A DNA stretch of 32,677 nt, from positions 1 through 32,677 of the forward strand of contig JBOHDX010000060.1 in assembly GCA_050700835.1 (NCBI GenBank), written 5' to 3'. Below are positions 10,805-18,476 of this stretch, one piece after another. Below the pieces are notes generated by a model. It made no database searches. It saw only the letters and a list, made by a program, of their open reading frames with translations, and was not told the DNA's origin. Origin of the DNA: JBOHDX01 sp050700835 (GTDB taxonomy: Bacteria > Actinomycetota > Actinomycetes > Propionibacteriales > Nocardioidaceae). Each line of letters begins with the position of its first letter. The first letter of the stretch is position 1. Both the position numbers and the translations under genes were made by a program.

Positions 10805-11896
10805 CTACGCGTCGCGGCCGCCGCGCAGCACCTCGTCCAGGTCGTACGACACCGGCTCCTCCAACTGGTCGTACGTGCAGGACCGAGGGTCGCGGTCCGG
10901 CCTCCAGCGCTGGAACTGCGCTGTGTGCCGGAACCTGGTGCCCTCGAGGTGGTCGTAGGCGACCTCGACCACGCGCTCCGGGCGCAGCGGGACGAACGAC
11001 AGGTCCTTGCCGGCGTTCCACCGTGACGTCGCTCCGGGGCGGCGATCCCCGTCGGCCGGGTCGGACGCGTGTGACCACGGGTGCGGGCCGTCGGTGACCA
11101 GGCCGGCGAGCTCGCCGACCAGCTCGGCGCGGCGGGCGGCCGTGAACGATGCGGACACCCCGACGTGCTGCAGGACGCCCGCATCGTCGTAGATGCCCAA
11201 CAGCAGGGAGCCGAGCAGCGGCTTGTCCGGCGTGGACGTCTTGTGCTCGCGGTAGCCGGCGACGACGACGTCCGCGGTCCGCGCGTGCTTGACCTTGCTC
11301 ATGACGCGAACACCGGGGGAGTACGCCCCGCCCAGCGGCTTCGCGACGACCCCGTCGAGTCCGGCCCCCTCGAACTGCTCGAACCAGAGCTGTGCGACCG
11401 CCGCGTCGCGGGTCATGGGGGTGAGGTGCACCGGCGCATCCGGGTCGGGGAGCACCGTCTCCAGCCCGGCGCGTCGTTGCGAGTACGCCGTGTCGAGCAG
11501 AGCCGCGTCGTCGCGCGCCAGCAGGTCGAAGGCGACGAACGTCGCGGGTGTCTCGGCGGCCAGCCTGCGGACACGGGAGTCGGCCGGATGGATCCGCTGG
11601 AGCAGCGCCTCGAAGTCGAGCCGGTTGTCGCCGGCGATCACGATCTCGCCGTCGACGACGCACCTGGGCGGCAACACCTGGCGTACCGCGTCGACCACCT
11701 CGGGGAAGTAGCGGGTCAATGGCCGCTCGTTGCGCGAACCCAGCACGACCTCGCCCTGGTCGCGGAACACGATGCAGCGGAAGCCGTCCCACTTCGGCTC
11801 GTAGCCGTAGCCGCCGTCGATGCTGTCGGCCGCCGGGATCCGTTTCACCGCCTTGGCCAGCATCGGACTGAGCGGGGGCGTGAGCGGAAGATCCAT
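10805..11896 (-). CDS. ligC: ATP-dependent DNA ligase, LigC type
   Basis: A 363-aa two-domain ligase: nucleotidyltransferase followed by OB fold. Motif I is EPKWDGFR with adenylation lysine K35; motif III region VVDGEIV (81-86); motif IIIa FVAFDLL (120-126); motif IV DGVVAKP (181-187); motif V KVKHARTADVVVAGYR (201 onward). It seals nicks using ATP. LigC enzymes act as accessory or repair ligases, and a LigD-type polymerase end lies at the left edge of the window. The true start is ATG 11896, giving MDLPLTPPLSPMLAK. The longer open frame runs into the preceding reductase gene, whose TGA ends 2 nt before this ATG, so the two genes are almost certainly co-translated. Confidence 0.93.
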   Translation of the reverse strand: MDLPLTPPLSPMLAKAVKRIPAADSIDGGYGYEPKWDGFRCIVFRDQGEVVLGSRNERPLTRYFPEVVDAVRQVLPPRCVVDGEIVIAGDNRLDFEALLQRIHPADSRVRRLAAETPATFVAFDLLARDDAALLDTAYSQRRAGLETVLPDPDAPVHLTPMTRDAAVAQLWFEQFEGAGLDGVVAKPLGGAYSPGVRVMSKVKHARTADVVVAGYREHKTSTPDKPLLGSLLLGIYDDAGVLQHVGVSASFTAARRAELVGELAGLVTDGPHPWSHASDPADGDRRPGATSRWNAGKDLSFVPLRPERVVEVAYDHLEGTRFRHTAQFQRWRPDRDPRSCTYDQLEEPVSYDLDEVLRGGRDA

Positions 11897-11898
11897 GG

Positions 11899-12666
11899 TC
11901 AGTGCTCTCCGTGGGTCCGGTCGCGGGCGTACCGGACGAACAGGTCGTCGCCGTCGAGGAGAAGGTGTCCCAGCCGCTGGCCGGCCGGCGGGTCGATCTC
12001 CGGGCCGTCGAGGAACGACTTGTGCGCACCCGCGACCAGCAGCGGGCTCCGGGTCAGGCACACCTCGTCCACCAGATCGGCCGCGACGAGGTCCCGGGCC
12101 AGCGACGGTCCCCCCTCGCACAGGATCCGTCGGTGCCCGCGGTCGACGAGAGCGGCTCTGGCGGCCACGAGGTCGACCGCGTCGGCTCCGGCGACGATCA
12201 CCTCGACCCGCTCCCGAAGCCGCGCCAACAGGTGCGCCGGCGCAGCCTCCGCCGTGATCACCAGAACGCCGTCGGCCGAGTCCGCGAGCAGCTGCTCCGG
12301 CAGGTCGAGACGCCGGGTCACCACCGCGATCGGCGGCAGCGCGGCGAGGCCGAGCGCGCGGCGTCGCCCGGCGTCGACCTCGTCCGGCGCGACCGGCGCG
12401 TAGTGCTCGGCACGGACCGTCCCGGCGCCCACGAGGATGACGTCTGCGAGCGTGCGCAGCAGGGCGAACAGCCGTTGGTCGGTCTGGCTCGACAAGGAGC
12501 CCGAGCGCCCGTCACGGCCTTGCGCTGAGCCGTCGAGGCTGGTGACGAAGTTGAGTCGGAGCCGTGCGTCGTGGCCGTCCTCGACGGTGTGGTCGTAGGC
12601 GAGGGCGAGAGCGTCGTCGTCCATCGACGTGCCGTCGGCCGACGCCGTGGGATGGAGCATCCGCAT
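11899..12666 (-). CDS. RibD C-terminal-type pyrimidine reductase family protein
   Basis: A 255-aa protein of the dihydrofolate-reductase-like RibD C-terminal fold. Visible family signatures are LRLNFVTSLDGSAQGRDGRSG near the N-terminus, ADVILVGAGTVRAEHY, ILCEGGPSLARDLVAADLVDEVCLT, and RYARD at the end. The family reduces diaminopyrimidine intermediates with NADPH in riboflavin synthesis. This stand-alone actinobacterial version lacks the deaminase domain, so a true riboflavin role is not certain. ATG 12666 follows GGGAGGA by about 8 nt. It lies 2 nt upstream of the ligase gene and 43 bp after the chelatase gene. Confidence 0.85.
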   Translation of the reverse strand: MRMLHPTASADGTSMDDDALALAYDHTVEDGHDARLRLNFVTSLDGSAQGRDGRSGSLSSQTDQRLFALLRTLADVILVGAGTVRAEHYAPVAPDEVDAGRRRALGLAALPPIAVVTRRLDLPEQLLADSADGVLVITAEAAPAHLLARLRERVEVIVAGADAVDLVAARAALVDRGHRRILCEGGPSLARDLVAADLVDEVCLTRSPLLVAGAHKSFLDGPEIDPPAGQRLGHLLLDGDDLFVRYARDRTHGEH

Positions 12667-12709
12667 GGCGGCGATCCTCCCACGACCAGGATCGGCAGGT
12701 GCCGGCCCG

Positions 12710-13459
12710 TCAGGCGGGGATCGGGACGAGCTCGACGGCTCCGACCGCGTACCTTGCGAGGATCGTCCGGGCAAGCTCCTGGTCCACGCCCAGCGGTTCG
12801 GACACCGCGACGGCGCCTGCCTCGAGTGCCAGCTCGGCGGCTCGGTCGGGGAGGAAGCCGGGGGCCAGGAACAGCTGCCCGACGGCGATGTGGCGTCGAC
12901 CGTCCCGCCGGAGAGCGCGGACGGCCTCCCCGGTGGCCGGCGGCGAAGCGGAGGCGAACGCCGCCACCGCGGGGAGCTTGTGCCGCGCGCCCCAGGTGCG
13001 TGCGAACCGCGTCATCGAGGCGTTGACGAGCGGGTCGGATGTGCCTGCCGATGCCAGCACGAGTGCGTCGAGCTCGCGTACCCGAGCCTGGGCCAGTGCG
13101 GCCCGCAGCCGGGTGTCGAGGATGTCCATGTACGCCGGGTGCAGCCCGAGCACGGGCGCCGACGTCACCCCGAGTCCGGGGTGGCGCCGCTGGGCGGCCG
13201 CGACCACCGCGGGCACGTCGACCCGAGCGTGGTGAGCCTCACTGAGCAGAAGTGGCACCACCACAACCTCGTCGACGCCCTTGGCCACGAGCGAGTCGAT
13301 CACCTTCTCGTGCGACGGGTTGGCGAGCTCGAGGAACGCGTGCACGATTCGGAGATCAGGGCGCAGGGCCCTCACTTCCTTGACGAGTGCACGGGTGGTC
13401 GCGGACGAGCGAGGGTCGCGGCTGCCGTGCGCGAGTGCGACCAGGGCGGGTGCGGTCAT
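12710..13459 (-). CDS. Sirohydrochlorin chelatase (CbiX/SirB-like)
   Basis: A 249-aa protein built as two similar chelatase halves. The first begins ALVALAHGSRDPRS (H10 the likely metal-binding His) and contains VVVPLLLSEAHHARVDVP; the second begins DALVLASAGTSDPLVNAS. It is expected to insert Fe2+ (or Co2+) into sirohydrochlorin, giving the siroheme that the sulfite reductase two genes upstream needs. That neighbourhood favours iron over cobalt. The start is ATG 13459 with AGAAGGG upstream, 18 bp after the cysH stop, so it belongs to the sulfur operon. Confidence 0.9.
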   Translation of the reverse strand: MTAPALVALAHGSRDPRSSATTRALVKEVRALRPDLRIVHAFLELANPSHEKVIDSLVAKGVDEVVVVPLLLSEAHHARVDVPAVVAAAQRRHPGLGVTSAPVLGLHPAYMDILDTRLRAALAQARVRELDALVLASAGTSDPLVNASMTRFARTWGARHKLPAVAAFASASPPATGEAVRALRRDGRRHIAVGQLFLAPGFLPDRAAELALEAGAVAVSEPLGVDQELARTILARYAVGAVELVPIPA

Positions 13460-13477
13460 GGTGCGATCCCTTCTGCG

Positions 13478-14200
13478 TCAGGCATGGATTCCGCATTCGG
13501 TCTTGGCGGTGCCGGCCCAGCGACCGCTCCGCGGGTCCTCGCCGGGGGCGACCCTCCTGGTGCAGGGCCAGCACCCGATGGACGGGTAGCCGTCGTAGGA
13601 CAACGGGTTCACCAGCACGTCGTTCTCGTCGATGTACCGGGTGAGGTCGTCGTCGGACCACCGCGCCAGCGGCGACACCTTGACCTTGCCCTTGTCGTCG
13701 TCCCAACCCACCACCGGTGCGATGACCCGGTCGCGCGTCTCTGCACGCCGCAGTCCAGTCGCCCACGCGTCGTACTCCGCGAGGGAGCGGCGCAGCGGCG
13801 CCACCTTGCGCAGGGTGCAGCAGGTGTCGGGGTCACGGGCGTGCAGGCTCCGGCCGTGCTTCTGATCCTGCTCCGCGACACTGAGCTCCGGCGTCACGGT
13901 GATCAGGTTGATCGGCAGCGACGCGGCCGCGGCGTCGCGAGTGCCGAGCGTCTCGACGAAGTGGTAGCCGGTGTCGAGGAAGAGCACGTCGATGCCGGGG
14001 GCCACCCGGGACGCGAGGTGCGCCAGCACCGCGTCTCCCATCGAGGAGGTGACGCAGAAGCGCTCGCCGAACGTCTTCACCGCCCACTCCACGATCAGCT
14101 CCGCCGGTGCCAGCTCCAGCTCCGGTCCGGCCAGGGTGGCCAGCTCGCGCAGCTCGGCGGCGGTTCGCCTCGTCGTCGACGGCACGTGGGACACGTTCAT
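13478..14200 (-). CDS. cysH: Assimilatory APS reductase (CysH, iron-sulfur type)
   Basis: A 240-aa phosphosulfate reductase family enzyme. The cluster cysteines C127-C128 (DTCCTLRK) and C210/C213 (GCWPC) mark the [4Fe-4S] class, which usually reduces adenylyl sulfate rather than PAPS. The C-terminal ECGIH carries the catalytic Cys (C236). FLDTGYHFVET (about 74-84) is the nucleotide-binding segment. It converts activated sulfate to sulfite for the adjacent sulfite reductase. ATG 14200 has a strong GGAGGTG ribosome site and overlaps the stop of a 20-codon ORF as ATGA. Sulfate activation genes (cysDN) are not in this window. Confidence 0.94.
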   Translation of the reverse strand: MNVSHVPSTTRRTAAELRELATLAGPELELAPAELIVEWAVKTFGERFCVTSSMGDAVLAHLASRVAPGIDVLFLDTGYHFVETLGTRDAAAASLPINLITVTPELSVAEQDQKHGRSLHARDPDTCCTLRKVAPLRRSLAEYDAWATGLRRAETRDRVIAPVVGWDDDKGKVKVSPLARWSDDDLTRYIDENDVLVNPLSYDGYPSIGCWPCTRRVAPGEDPRSGRWAGTAKTECGIHA

Positions 14201-14259
14201 GCCACACCTCCGGCGGTACGCGGGCAGGGCAGTGGCGCGACTTGTGCGTTGGTGGTCAT
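14197..14259 (-). CDS. 20-codon ORF coupled between sulfite reductase and cysH
   Basis: The ATG at 14259 overlaps the sulfite reductase stop (ATGA), and its own TGA (14199-14197) overlaps the cysH ATG (ATGA again), so 20 codons fill the gap exactly. The peptide begins MTTNAQVAPLPCPR, has one Cys, and its 3' end provides the cysH ribosome site. It resembles no protein I know. It may be a coupling device that sets CysH output, or a translated small protein. The double overlap is read directly; function is unknown. Confidence 0.5.
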   Translation of the reverse strand: MTTNAQVAPLPCPRTAGGVA

Positions 14260-15938
14260 CGCAGCTCATTCTCGTCGGTCCGGGACACCCAGCCGGCGAA
14301 CGACTCGGCTACGCCGTCCTCCAACATGCGCCCGGCGAGGTAGCGGCGCGTCACCCGCTCGACGTAGTCGGTCAGCCCGTCGGACGTCACCTTGTGGGCA
14401 CGCAGCTTGCGGCCGAAGCCGGATCGCAGCCCGAGGGCGCCGCCCAGGTGCACCTGGAAGCCCTCGACCTGGCGGCCCTCCCCGTCGAGGACCAGCTGCC
14501 CCTTGAGACCAATGTCCGCAACCTGGATCCGCGCGCACGAGTTCGGGCACCCGTTCACGGTCACCGTGATCGGCACGTCCAAGTCGGGAACGCGGACCTC
14601 CAACTCGGACACGAGCTCGGCGGCGCGGTCCTTGGTGTCGACGATGGCCAGCTTGCAGAACTCCAGACCCGTGCAGGCCATCGTGTTCCGCCGCCACGCC
14701 GACGGCCTAGCCGACAGGCCGACCGAGTCCAGGTTCGACACAAGGGACTCGACGTCGGCCGCGTCGATGTCAAGGACCAGGAGCTTCTGGTGCGCGGTGG
14801 TGCGGACCCGTCCCGCGCCGTGCGCCTCGGCGATGTCGGCGAGCTTGGCCAGCTGGCTGCCGGACACCCGGCCGACGGTCGGGGCGACGCCGACGAAGTA
14901 GCGCCCGTCGCGCTGGCGGTGCACTCCGATGTGGTCCCCCTGGACGGCCGGTGCCACTGCGGGCGGGCCATCCACCAGTGGGCGGCCGAGGTACTCGTCC
15001 TCGACGACGCGCCGGAATCTCTCGACGCCCCAGTCGGCGAGCAGGAACTTCAACCGGGCCCGGCTGCGCAGCCTTCGGTATCCGTAGTCGCGGAAGACGC
15101 CGACCACGGCCGCCCAGACGTCGGCCACCTCGTCGAGGGGCACCCAGGCGCCGAGACGCTGCGCCAGCATCGGGTTGGTGGACAGGCCGCCGCCCACGAG
15201 CACGTCGAACCCCGGACCGTGCACCGGGTGCCGGACACCGACGAACGACATGTCGTTGATCTCGGGCGCCACGTCGTGGCTCGGGTGCCCGCTGACCGCG
15301 GTCTTGAACTTCCGGGGGAGGTTGGAGAACTCCGGGTTGCCGATGTAACGGCGGTGGATCGCCTCCACCGCCGGCGTTCCGTCGAGGATCTCGTCGGCGG
15401 CGATCCCGGCCACCGGGCTCCCGAGCACCACCCGCGGGCAGTCGCCGCACGCTTCCTGCGTGGTCAGGCCGACCGCTTCGAGCCGGTCCCAGATCGCGGG
15501 AACGTCCTCGACCCGGACCCAGTGCAGCTGGATGTTCTGCCGGTCGGTGAGATCAGCGGTGTCGCGGGCGTACGTCGCGGAGATGTCCGCGATCGCCCGC
15601 AGCTGGGCGAGGTCGAGCTGCCCACCGTCGATGCGGACCCGCAGCATGAAGTGTGAGTCCTCGAGCTCTTCCGGCTCCAGGGTCGCGGTCTTCCCGCCGT
15701 CGACGCCCGGCCTGCGCTGGGTGTACAGACCCCACCAGCGGAAGCGTCCGCGTAGGTCGGCCCCGTCGATGGAGTCGAAGCCGCGTACCGCGTACACGTT
15801 CTCGATCCGCGCCCGCACGTGCAGCGGGTCGTCGTCCTTCTTGGACTGCTCGTTGGCGTTGAGCGGCTCGCGGTAGCCGAGGGCCCACTGGCCCTCGCCG
15901 CGGCGCTGGCGCGGATGTGCCTCTGTCGTGACTGTCAC
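14256..15938 (-). CDS. sirA: Ferredoxin-dependent sulfite reductase (SirA/NirA family)
   Basis: A 560-aa siroheme and [4Fe-4S] reductase with the duplicated ferrodoxin-like/catalytic repeat layout. Cluster and siroheme cysteines are C422 and C428 (ACTGLEFCKLA) and C464 and C468 (NGCPNSCAR). Y72 (GLYTQRR) and C164 (QEACGDCPR) match the region of the Tyr-Cys cross-link known in mycobacterial SirA. It performs six-electron reduction of sulfite to sulfide in the cytosol. Nitrite reductase is the alternative, but adjacency to cysH and a siroheme chelatase supports sulfite. The start is GTG 15938 with GAGGA about 10 nt upstream. It is preceded by a leader-peptide region and followed by an ATGA-coupled small ORF. 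Confidence 0.93.
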   Translation of the reverse strand: MTVTTEAHPRQRRGEGQWALGYREPLNANEQSKKDDDPLHVRARIENVYAVRGFDSIDGADLRGRFRWWGLYTQRRPGVDGGKTATLEPEELEDSHFMLRVRIDGGQLDLAQLRAIADISATYARDTADLTDRQNIQLHWVRVEDVPAIWDRLEAVGLTTQEACGDCPRVVLGSPVAGIAADEILDGTPAVEAIHRRYIGNPEFSNLPRKFKTAVSGHPSHDVAPEINDMSFVGVRHPVHGPGFDVLVGGGLSTNPMLAQRLGAWVPLDEVADVWAAVVGVFRDYGYRRLRSRARLKFLLADWGVERFRRVVEDEYLGRPLVDGPPAVAPAVQGDHIGVHRQRDGRYFVGVAPTVGRVSGSQLAKLADIAEAHGAGRVRTTAHQKLLVLDIDAADVESLVSNLDSVGLSARPSAWRRNTMACTGLEFCKLAIVDTKDRAAELVSELEVRVPDLDVPITVTVNGCPNSCARIQVADIGLKGQLVLDGEGRQVEGFQVHLGGALGLRSGFGRKLRAHKVTSDGLTDYVERVTRRYLAGRMLEDGVAESFAGWVSRTDENELR

Positions 15939-15993
15939 AGCTGGTACGTCCTCGATGTGTCCGTCGGTGCTTGTCGGCGTCCGCGCGGTGCAT

Positions 15994-16013
15994 GCGCCGT
16001 CGTCCTACGGCGC
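15994..16013 (-). promoter_or_regulatory. GC hairpin between leader peptide and sulfite reductase
   Basis: GCGCCGT (15994-16000) pairs perfectly with ACGGCGC (16007-16013) around a 6-nt loop, with partial GC extension outside. It lies between the leader-peptide stop and the sirA start, where an attenuator would be expected. There is no U tract, so a Rho-dependent or translational mechanism is as likely as intrinsic termination. The rest of 15939-16059 shows no gene. Confidence 0.35.
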
Positions 16014-16059
16014 CGCGCTGCGGTGCGCACCTGTGGGGATCGGTCAGGGGGCGGGGGAC

Positions 16060-16152
16060 TCAGACCGGATGACACATCATGCTGCGAAGTCGACCGAGGT
16101 CCACGTGGCGTCGCGCCACGAGGTGGGTCGTGCGAGCAGCTGACATGTGCAT
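16060..16152 (-). CDS. Cysteine-containing leader peptide of the sulfur operon
   Basis: A 30-codon ORF (28 codons from the second ATG at 16146) encodes a basic peptide containing ARRHVDLGRLRS followed by MMCHPV and stop. The pattern R-R-x-V-D-L-x-R...S..C matches the short actinobacterial peptides annotated as putative leader peptides upstream of sulfur and cysteine genes. It ends about 120 nt before sirA. Ribosome progress over the Cys codon near its end would be a natural sensor of cysteine supply; that mechanism is inferred. ATG 16152 overlaps the stop of an 11-codon ORF (TGATG). No clear ribosome site precedes either ATG; GTG 16119 is a third possible start. Confidence 0.65.
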   Translation of the reverse strand: MHMSAARTTHLVARRHVDLGRLRSMMCHPV

Positions 16153-16187
16153 CAGTGTGGGTGGCGCGGAGCCGGAGTGCCAACCAT
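16152..16187 (-). CDS. 11-codon leaderless ORF preceding the leader peptide
   Basis: ATG 16187 lies 7 nt after a TATCGT -10 box, as in leaderless transcripts. It encodes MVGTPAPRHPH and stops at a TGA that shares its last A with the leader-peptide ATG (TGATG). It may deliver ribosomes to the leader peptide, which lacks a ribosome site. Alternatively it is untranslated 5' UTR. Confidence 0.35.
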   Translation of the reverse strand: MVGTPAPRHPH

Positions 16188-16192
16188 GAATG

Positions 16193-16822
16193 TCACGATA
16201 TGGGACGACCATCCAAATACCGAGACGCCAGGGCGCCGATCAGGGCAGTCGCCAGCAGCACCACGGTCATCACGAACGCGTACGTCCAGTCCACGATCCC
16301 TGCCACACCGCCCCCGAAGAGCACCGCCGGGTTGAGGGCGGCGGCGAACGGCCCACCGAGCAGGGCAGCACCGACCAACGTGGTGAGCGCAGGTGCCCAG
16401 ACGAGCAGGGCCGGGCTTTGCGACGCACTCGTAACGAGCCAGGCGGTCACGAACCCTGCCACCGCGAGCACGACGCCGGCCGGGAGCAGGTCCGGCCGGT
16501 TCGTCACGCTCAACGCCGGGAGCCGGTGCACGACGGCCGCACCCGCCATGCCGAGCAGCAGTCCCCCCACCGCCGCGGCCGCCCACAATGGCAGCAGATC
16601 CGTGATCCGGAGGCGTCCACGAAGCAGCGCGGCCAACGACCAGGCCGGGTTGAGCAGCGCCAGGTCGTCCTTCGATCCGGACCTCGCCGCGAGCGCGCAC
16701 GCGACCGCGACGGCCGCCGCTGACGCGACGGCCCCGTCGATCGGGTCCGCGGCCCGCGTCGCCACGACTGTGGCGAACGTGATCCAGCCGACCAGGACGG
16801 CGCTGCGGAGGTAGCGACGCAT
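16193..16822 (-). CDS. Miniature divergent aquaporin-like (MIP) membrane protein
   Basis: A 209-aa integral membrane protein with six predicted hydrophobic segments in two similar halves. Each half has one NPA motif after its second segment: ALLNPAWS (NPA 58-60) and AALNPAVLFG (NPA 164-166), the second preceded by LLGGPFA. This is the aquaporin/glycerol facilitator plan, although the protein is shorter than usual and the Arg normally following the second NPA is Val. Water or small-solute transport is therefore only inferred. ATG 16822 overlaps the AidB-like gene stop as TGATG. The frame stays open further upstream within the AidB gene, but MRRYL gives the natural start before the first helix. 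Product identity is moderate because I recognise the plan, not a close homologue. Confidence 0.6.
   Translation of the reverse strand: MRRYLRSAVLVGWITFATVVATRAADPIDGAVASAAAVAVACALAARSGSKDDLALLNPAWSLAALLRGRLRITDLLPLWAAAAVGGLLLGMAGAAVVHRLPALSVTNRPDLLPAGVVLAVAGFVTAWLVTSASQSPALLVWAPALTTLVGAALLGGPFAAALNPAVLFGGGVAGIVDWTYAFVMTVVLLATALIGALASRYLDGRPIS
16195..16200 (-). promoter_or_regulatory. -10-like TATCGT for the sulfur operon
   Basis: TATCGT on the minus strand fits TANNNT. It overlaps the last codons of the aquaporin-like gene and sits 7 nt before ATG 16187. It would start the leader-sirA-cysH-chelatase transcript independently of the upstream gene. The -35 is not obvious. Confidence 0.4.
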
Positions 16823-18459
16823 CACACCGGCATCGTGTGCGCGACGATCGCCGCAAGGTCGCTGCCACGCGGCAAGGTGCCGAACGTACCGGCCCAGTCC
16901 CCGCCGAGCCGGGAGGCGCAGAACGCGTCCGCCACGGCGTCGTCCCCATAGCGGATCAGGAGTGCACCCTGCAGGCACGCCGCCATCCGGGCAGCGAGCC
17001 GGCGCGCGCGGACCTCGACGTCCTCGAGGTCGGACAACGAGGCGAGCACGTCCCGGACCGCGGCATCGAGGTGCGGATCCTGTGCCGAGGCCGCTCCGAC
17101 CTCAAGCAGCCACGCGTCGAGCACCGCGGGCTCGCGGCGCAGGGCGCGCAGGACGTCGAGTGCGTTGACGTTTCCGCTGCCCTCCCAGATCGAGTTGAGT
17201 GGCGACTCCCGGAACAACAAGGGCATGCCGGAGTCCTCGACGAAGCCGTTGCCGCCAAGGCACTCCAACGCCTCCGCGACCATGAACGGCGTGCGCTTAC
17301 AGACCCAGAACTTCGCGAGTGGCAGGCCGATCCGGCGCAGCGCCTGCTCGTGCGGGTCGTCACCACGGTCCACCGCGGCCGCGAGCCGCATCGCCAGCAG
17401 CGTGGCGGCCTCCGACTCGACAGCAAGGTCGGCGAGTACGTTGCGCATCGCCGGCTGCTCCGAGAGCAAACCACCGAAAGCCGAGCGCTGCGTGGCGTGC
17501 CAGACCGCCTGGGCCAGAGCGCGCCGCATCAGCGCCGACGACCCGAGGACGCAGTCCAGTCTGGTGGCCGCCACCATCTCGATGATGGTCCGCACGCCGC
17601 GGCCCTCGTCGCCGAGCCGCTGCACCCAGGCGCCGTCGAACTCGAGCTCGGCCGAGGCGTTGGAGCGGTTGCCGAGCTTGTCCTTGAGCCGCACGATCGT
17701 CATCGCATTGCGCGTGCCGTCGGGACGAACCCGCGGAAGCACGAAACAGCTGAGCCCGTTCTCCGCTTGCGCCAGCACCAGGAACATGTCGTTCATCGGC
17801 GCGGATGTGAACCACTTGTGACCGGTGAGCAGGTAGCCACCGTCGTTCGCGGGATCCGCCCGGGTGAGGTTGGATCGCACGTCGGAGCCACCCTGCTTCT
17901 CCGTCATTCCCATGCCGGCCAGGAGCCCGGGCTTGTCGGCGGGCACGCCAAGACCGGGGGAGTACACCGTCGACGTCAGCCCCGGTGCCCACTCCTTGGC
18001 GAGCGCGTCGTCGGCGCGCAGGGCGGGAACCGAGGCGTACGTCATGGACAACGGGCACATGTGGCCGGGCTCCACCTGCGACCAGGCGTGGAAACCGGCG
18101 GCTCTCGCCAAGTGCGCCGACGGTGCGCTCGACGTCCACGGTGCGGCCTGCAGTCCGAATCCGACGCCCCGCTCCATCAACCAGTGCCACGACGGGTGGA
18201 ACTCGACCTCGTCGATTCGGTTGCCGTAGCGGTCAGCCGTCTTGAGCGTGGGGGGATGGGCGTTGGCCAGTCGGCCGTGCTCCTGCGCCTCGGCCGAGCC
18301 GGCCAGCCTGGCCAACGGCGTCAGCCGGTCAAGGAGGGCGTCGCTGTCGTCGGGAGCGAGCGAGCGCACCGCGGCGACGAGGGCCGCGTCCCCGCGTACC
18401 GGGTCATGCTCGACAAGGGGGCGCGCCTGGTTGGCGGCGGTGCGCTGGAACGGGTCCAT
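16822..18459 (-). CDS. aidB: AidB-type acyl-CoA dehydrogenase family protein
   Basis: A 545-aa flavoprotein of the AidB branch of acyl-CoA dehydrogenases, known from the adaptive response to DNA alkylation in E. coli. The N-terminal signature LKTADRYGNRIDEVEFHPSWH (about residues 73-93), HMCPLSMTYASVP, GMGMTEKQGGSDVRSN and LTGHKWFTSAPMNDMFLVLA are typical, and the last two are the flavin-domain blocks. ECLGGNGFVEDSGMPLLFRE is the C-terminal flavin-contacting block. ATG 18459 begins MDPFQRTAANQARPL and lies 6 nt after a TACGGT -10 box, so the mRNA is probably leaderless. It is divergent from the YihY gene and overlaps the aquaporin-like gene downstream. A metabolic acyl-CoA role cannot be excluded. 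Confidence 0.88.
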   Translation of the reverse strand: MDPFQRTAANQARPLVEHDPVRGDAALVAAVRSLAPDDSDALLDRLTPLARLAGSAEAQEHGRLANAHPPTLKTADRYGNRIDEVEFHPSWHWLMERGVGFGLQAAPWTSSAPSAHLARAAGFHAWSQVEPGHMCPLSMTYASVPALRADDALAKEWAPGLTSTVYSPGLGVPADKPGLLAGMGMTEKQGGSDVRSNLTRADPANDGGYLLTGHKWFTSAPMNDMFLVLAQAENGLSCFVLPRVRPDGTRNAMTIVRLKDKLGNRSNASAELEFDGAWVQRLGDEGRGVRTIIEMVAATRLDCVLGSSALMRRALAQAVWHATQRSAFGGLLSEQPAMRNVLADLAVESEAATLLAMRLAAAVDRGDDPHEQALRRIGLPLAKFWVCKRTPFMVAEALECLGGNGFVEDSGMPLLFRESPLNSIWEGSGNVNALDVLRALRREPAVLDAWLLEVGAASAQDPHLDAAVRDVLASLSDLEDVEVRARRLAARMAACLQGALLIRYGDDAVADAFCASRLGGDWAGTFGTLPRGSDLAAIVAHTMPV

Positions 18460-18464
18460 GTCGT

Positions 18465-18471
18465 TACCGTA
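18465..18471. promoter_or_regulatory. Shared bidirectional -10 (TACCGTA) for two leaderless genes
   Basis: TACCGTA reads TACCGT on plus (18465-18470) and TACGGT on minus (18471-18466). Exactly 6 nt separate each hexamer from its ATG: 18477 on plus (YihY) and 18459 on minus (AidB-like). Only 17 bp lie between the two start codons, so no other promoter fits unless it lies inside the opposite gene. Confidence 0.55.
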
Positions 18472-18476
18472 GGACC

